NCBI GenBank assembly: GCA_902795875.1
Contig: CADBND010000064.1
Span: forward strand, 1-7,435
From: an uncultured Erysipelotrichaceae bacterium
GTDB taxonomy: Bacteria; Bacillota_I; Bacilli_A; Erysipelotrichales; Erysipelotrichaceae
DNA: 7,435 nt
Direction: 5' to 3'
Shown here piece after piece: positions 7,092 to 7,435 of the stretch. A model generated the notes under the pieces. The model was not told the origin of the DNA. It saw only the letters and a program-made list of their open reading frames with translations, and did not search any database. The translations under genes were made by a program, and so were the position numbers. The number at the start of each line of letters is the position of its first letter. Position 1 is the stretch's first letter.

Positions 7092-7435
7092 TTACTGTTT
7101 GTTGCTGTGATACTTCATCCAGTCGACTGCGGCATTCGCACCTACGAACATCGTTCCATCCGGATCGACGATCGTCGGTGTCTCGGAGAGATTGAGTTTT
7201 CTCGCCTCATCCATGTTTTCGCTGCAGTTTACGATACGATGTTCGATACCGCTGATCGCAAGACGCTGTTCGGCACCCTTGCATTTCGGACAATGATCCT
7301 GGACATAGATCGTCGGGATATCGAAACCGGTGACCGGCTTGCTTTCTTCTTCTTTCTTGGCTTCGACGACATCGTTCATGATATCTCTTGCCTTCATGAT
7401 CGAAGAAGAGAAGTTGTATTCCTTACGATGTTTGA
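7092..7435 (-). CDS. C-terminal part of a protein ending in a glutaredoxin-like domain (5' end outside window)
   Basis: The frame is open to the right edge and gives 113 residues plus stop. An ATG at 7397 would make a 101-residue protein, but the bases before it are pyrimidine-rich and hold no ribosome site. I therefore read it as the tail of a longer protein. Counting from that ATG, a charged Lys/Glu-rich linker (about 1-20) leads into a thioredoxin-fold domain. This has beta strand PTIYVQD, the active site CPKC (Cys36, Cys39), helix AEQRLAISG, strand IEHRIVNC, cis-proline ETPTIV (Pro74) and a final GTMFVGANAAVDWMK. The domain should exchange dithiols, perhaps reducing the catalytic part of the same polypeptide. 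A ribonucleotide reductase or another large reductase is possible but not shown by the visible sequence. Tandem terminators follow, so it is a separate transcription unit from the MarR operon. Confidence 0.7.
   Translation of the reverse strand, partial: KHRKEYNFSSSIMKARDIMNDVVEAKKEEESKPVTGFDIPTIYVQDHCPKCKGAEQRLAISGIEHRIVNCSENMDEARKLNLSETPTIVDPDGTMFVGANAAVDWMKYHSNKQ

Noticed and set aside
1..7435. CRISPR arrays, tRNA or rRNA genes, insertion sequences, attachment sites
   Set aside because: No spaced repeat array, cloverleaf, rRNA-like stretch, transposase or terminal inverted repeat was seen on either strand; the window is almost completely filled by ordinary genes.

Overview
The window looks like chromosomal DNA from a low-to-mid GC, Gram-positive (Firmicutes/Bacillota-type) bacterium. 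The evidence is strong GGAGG-type ribosome binding sites, a near-consensus sigma-A promoter, MarR-controlled paired ABC half-transporters and a BglG/MtlR-type sugar regulator. The species cannot be named from sequence alone. Every gene supported here lies on the minus strand, so the window reads from right to left, and almost all of it is coding.

Right end (7435 to about 7023): the 3' end of a gene that enters from outside the window and ends in a glutaredoxin-like CPKC domain. Two successive intrinsic terminators follow it. Then comes a promoter (TTGAAA, 17 bp, TATAAT) overlapped by two copies of a palindromic operator. This starts a compact operon: a MarR-family repressor; a first ABC half-transporter with a degenerate ATPase site; a second ABC half-transporter with the catalytically complete site; and a 96-residue Cys/His-rich protein. 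Their stop and start codons overlap by 1 to 4 bases (ATGA, TAATG, TGATG), so they are probably translationally coupled. A Gfo/Idh/MocA-type oxidoreductase follows after 3 bp and a seven-bladed-propeller lactonase-family protein after a further 11 bp. After 43 bp a BglG/LicR/MtlR-like regulator begins and runs off the left edge.

The likely logic is a self-regulated efflux operon: MarR senses a compound and derepresses a heterodimeric exporter. Two sugar-type enzymes (an NAD(P)-dependent dehydrogenase and a lactonase-like propeller) are attached and would be co-transcribed.

The most notable oddity is a one-base loss directly after the Walker A motif of the second ABC subunit. It places a TAA stop at 3536-3538. 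The remaining half, with Q-loop, signature, Walker B and H-loop intact, continues in the -1 frame. As written, this subunit, which should carry the hydrolytic site of the pair, is broken. Either the strain has lost the pump very recently or the sequence contains an error.
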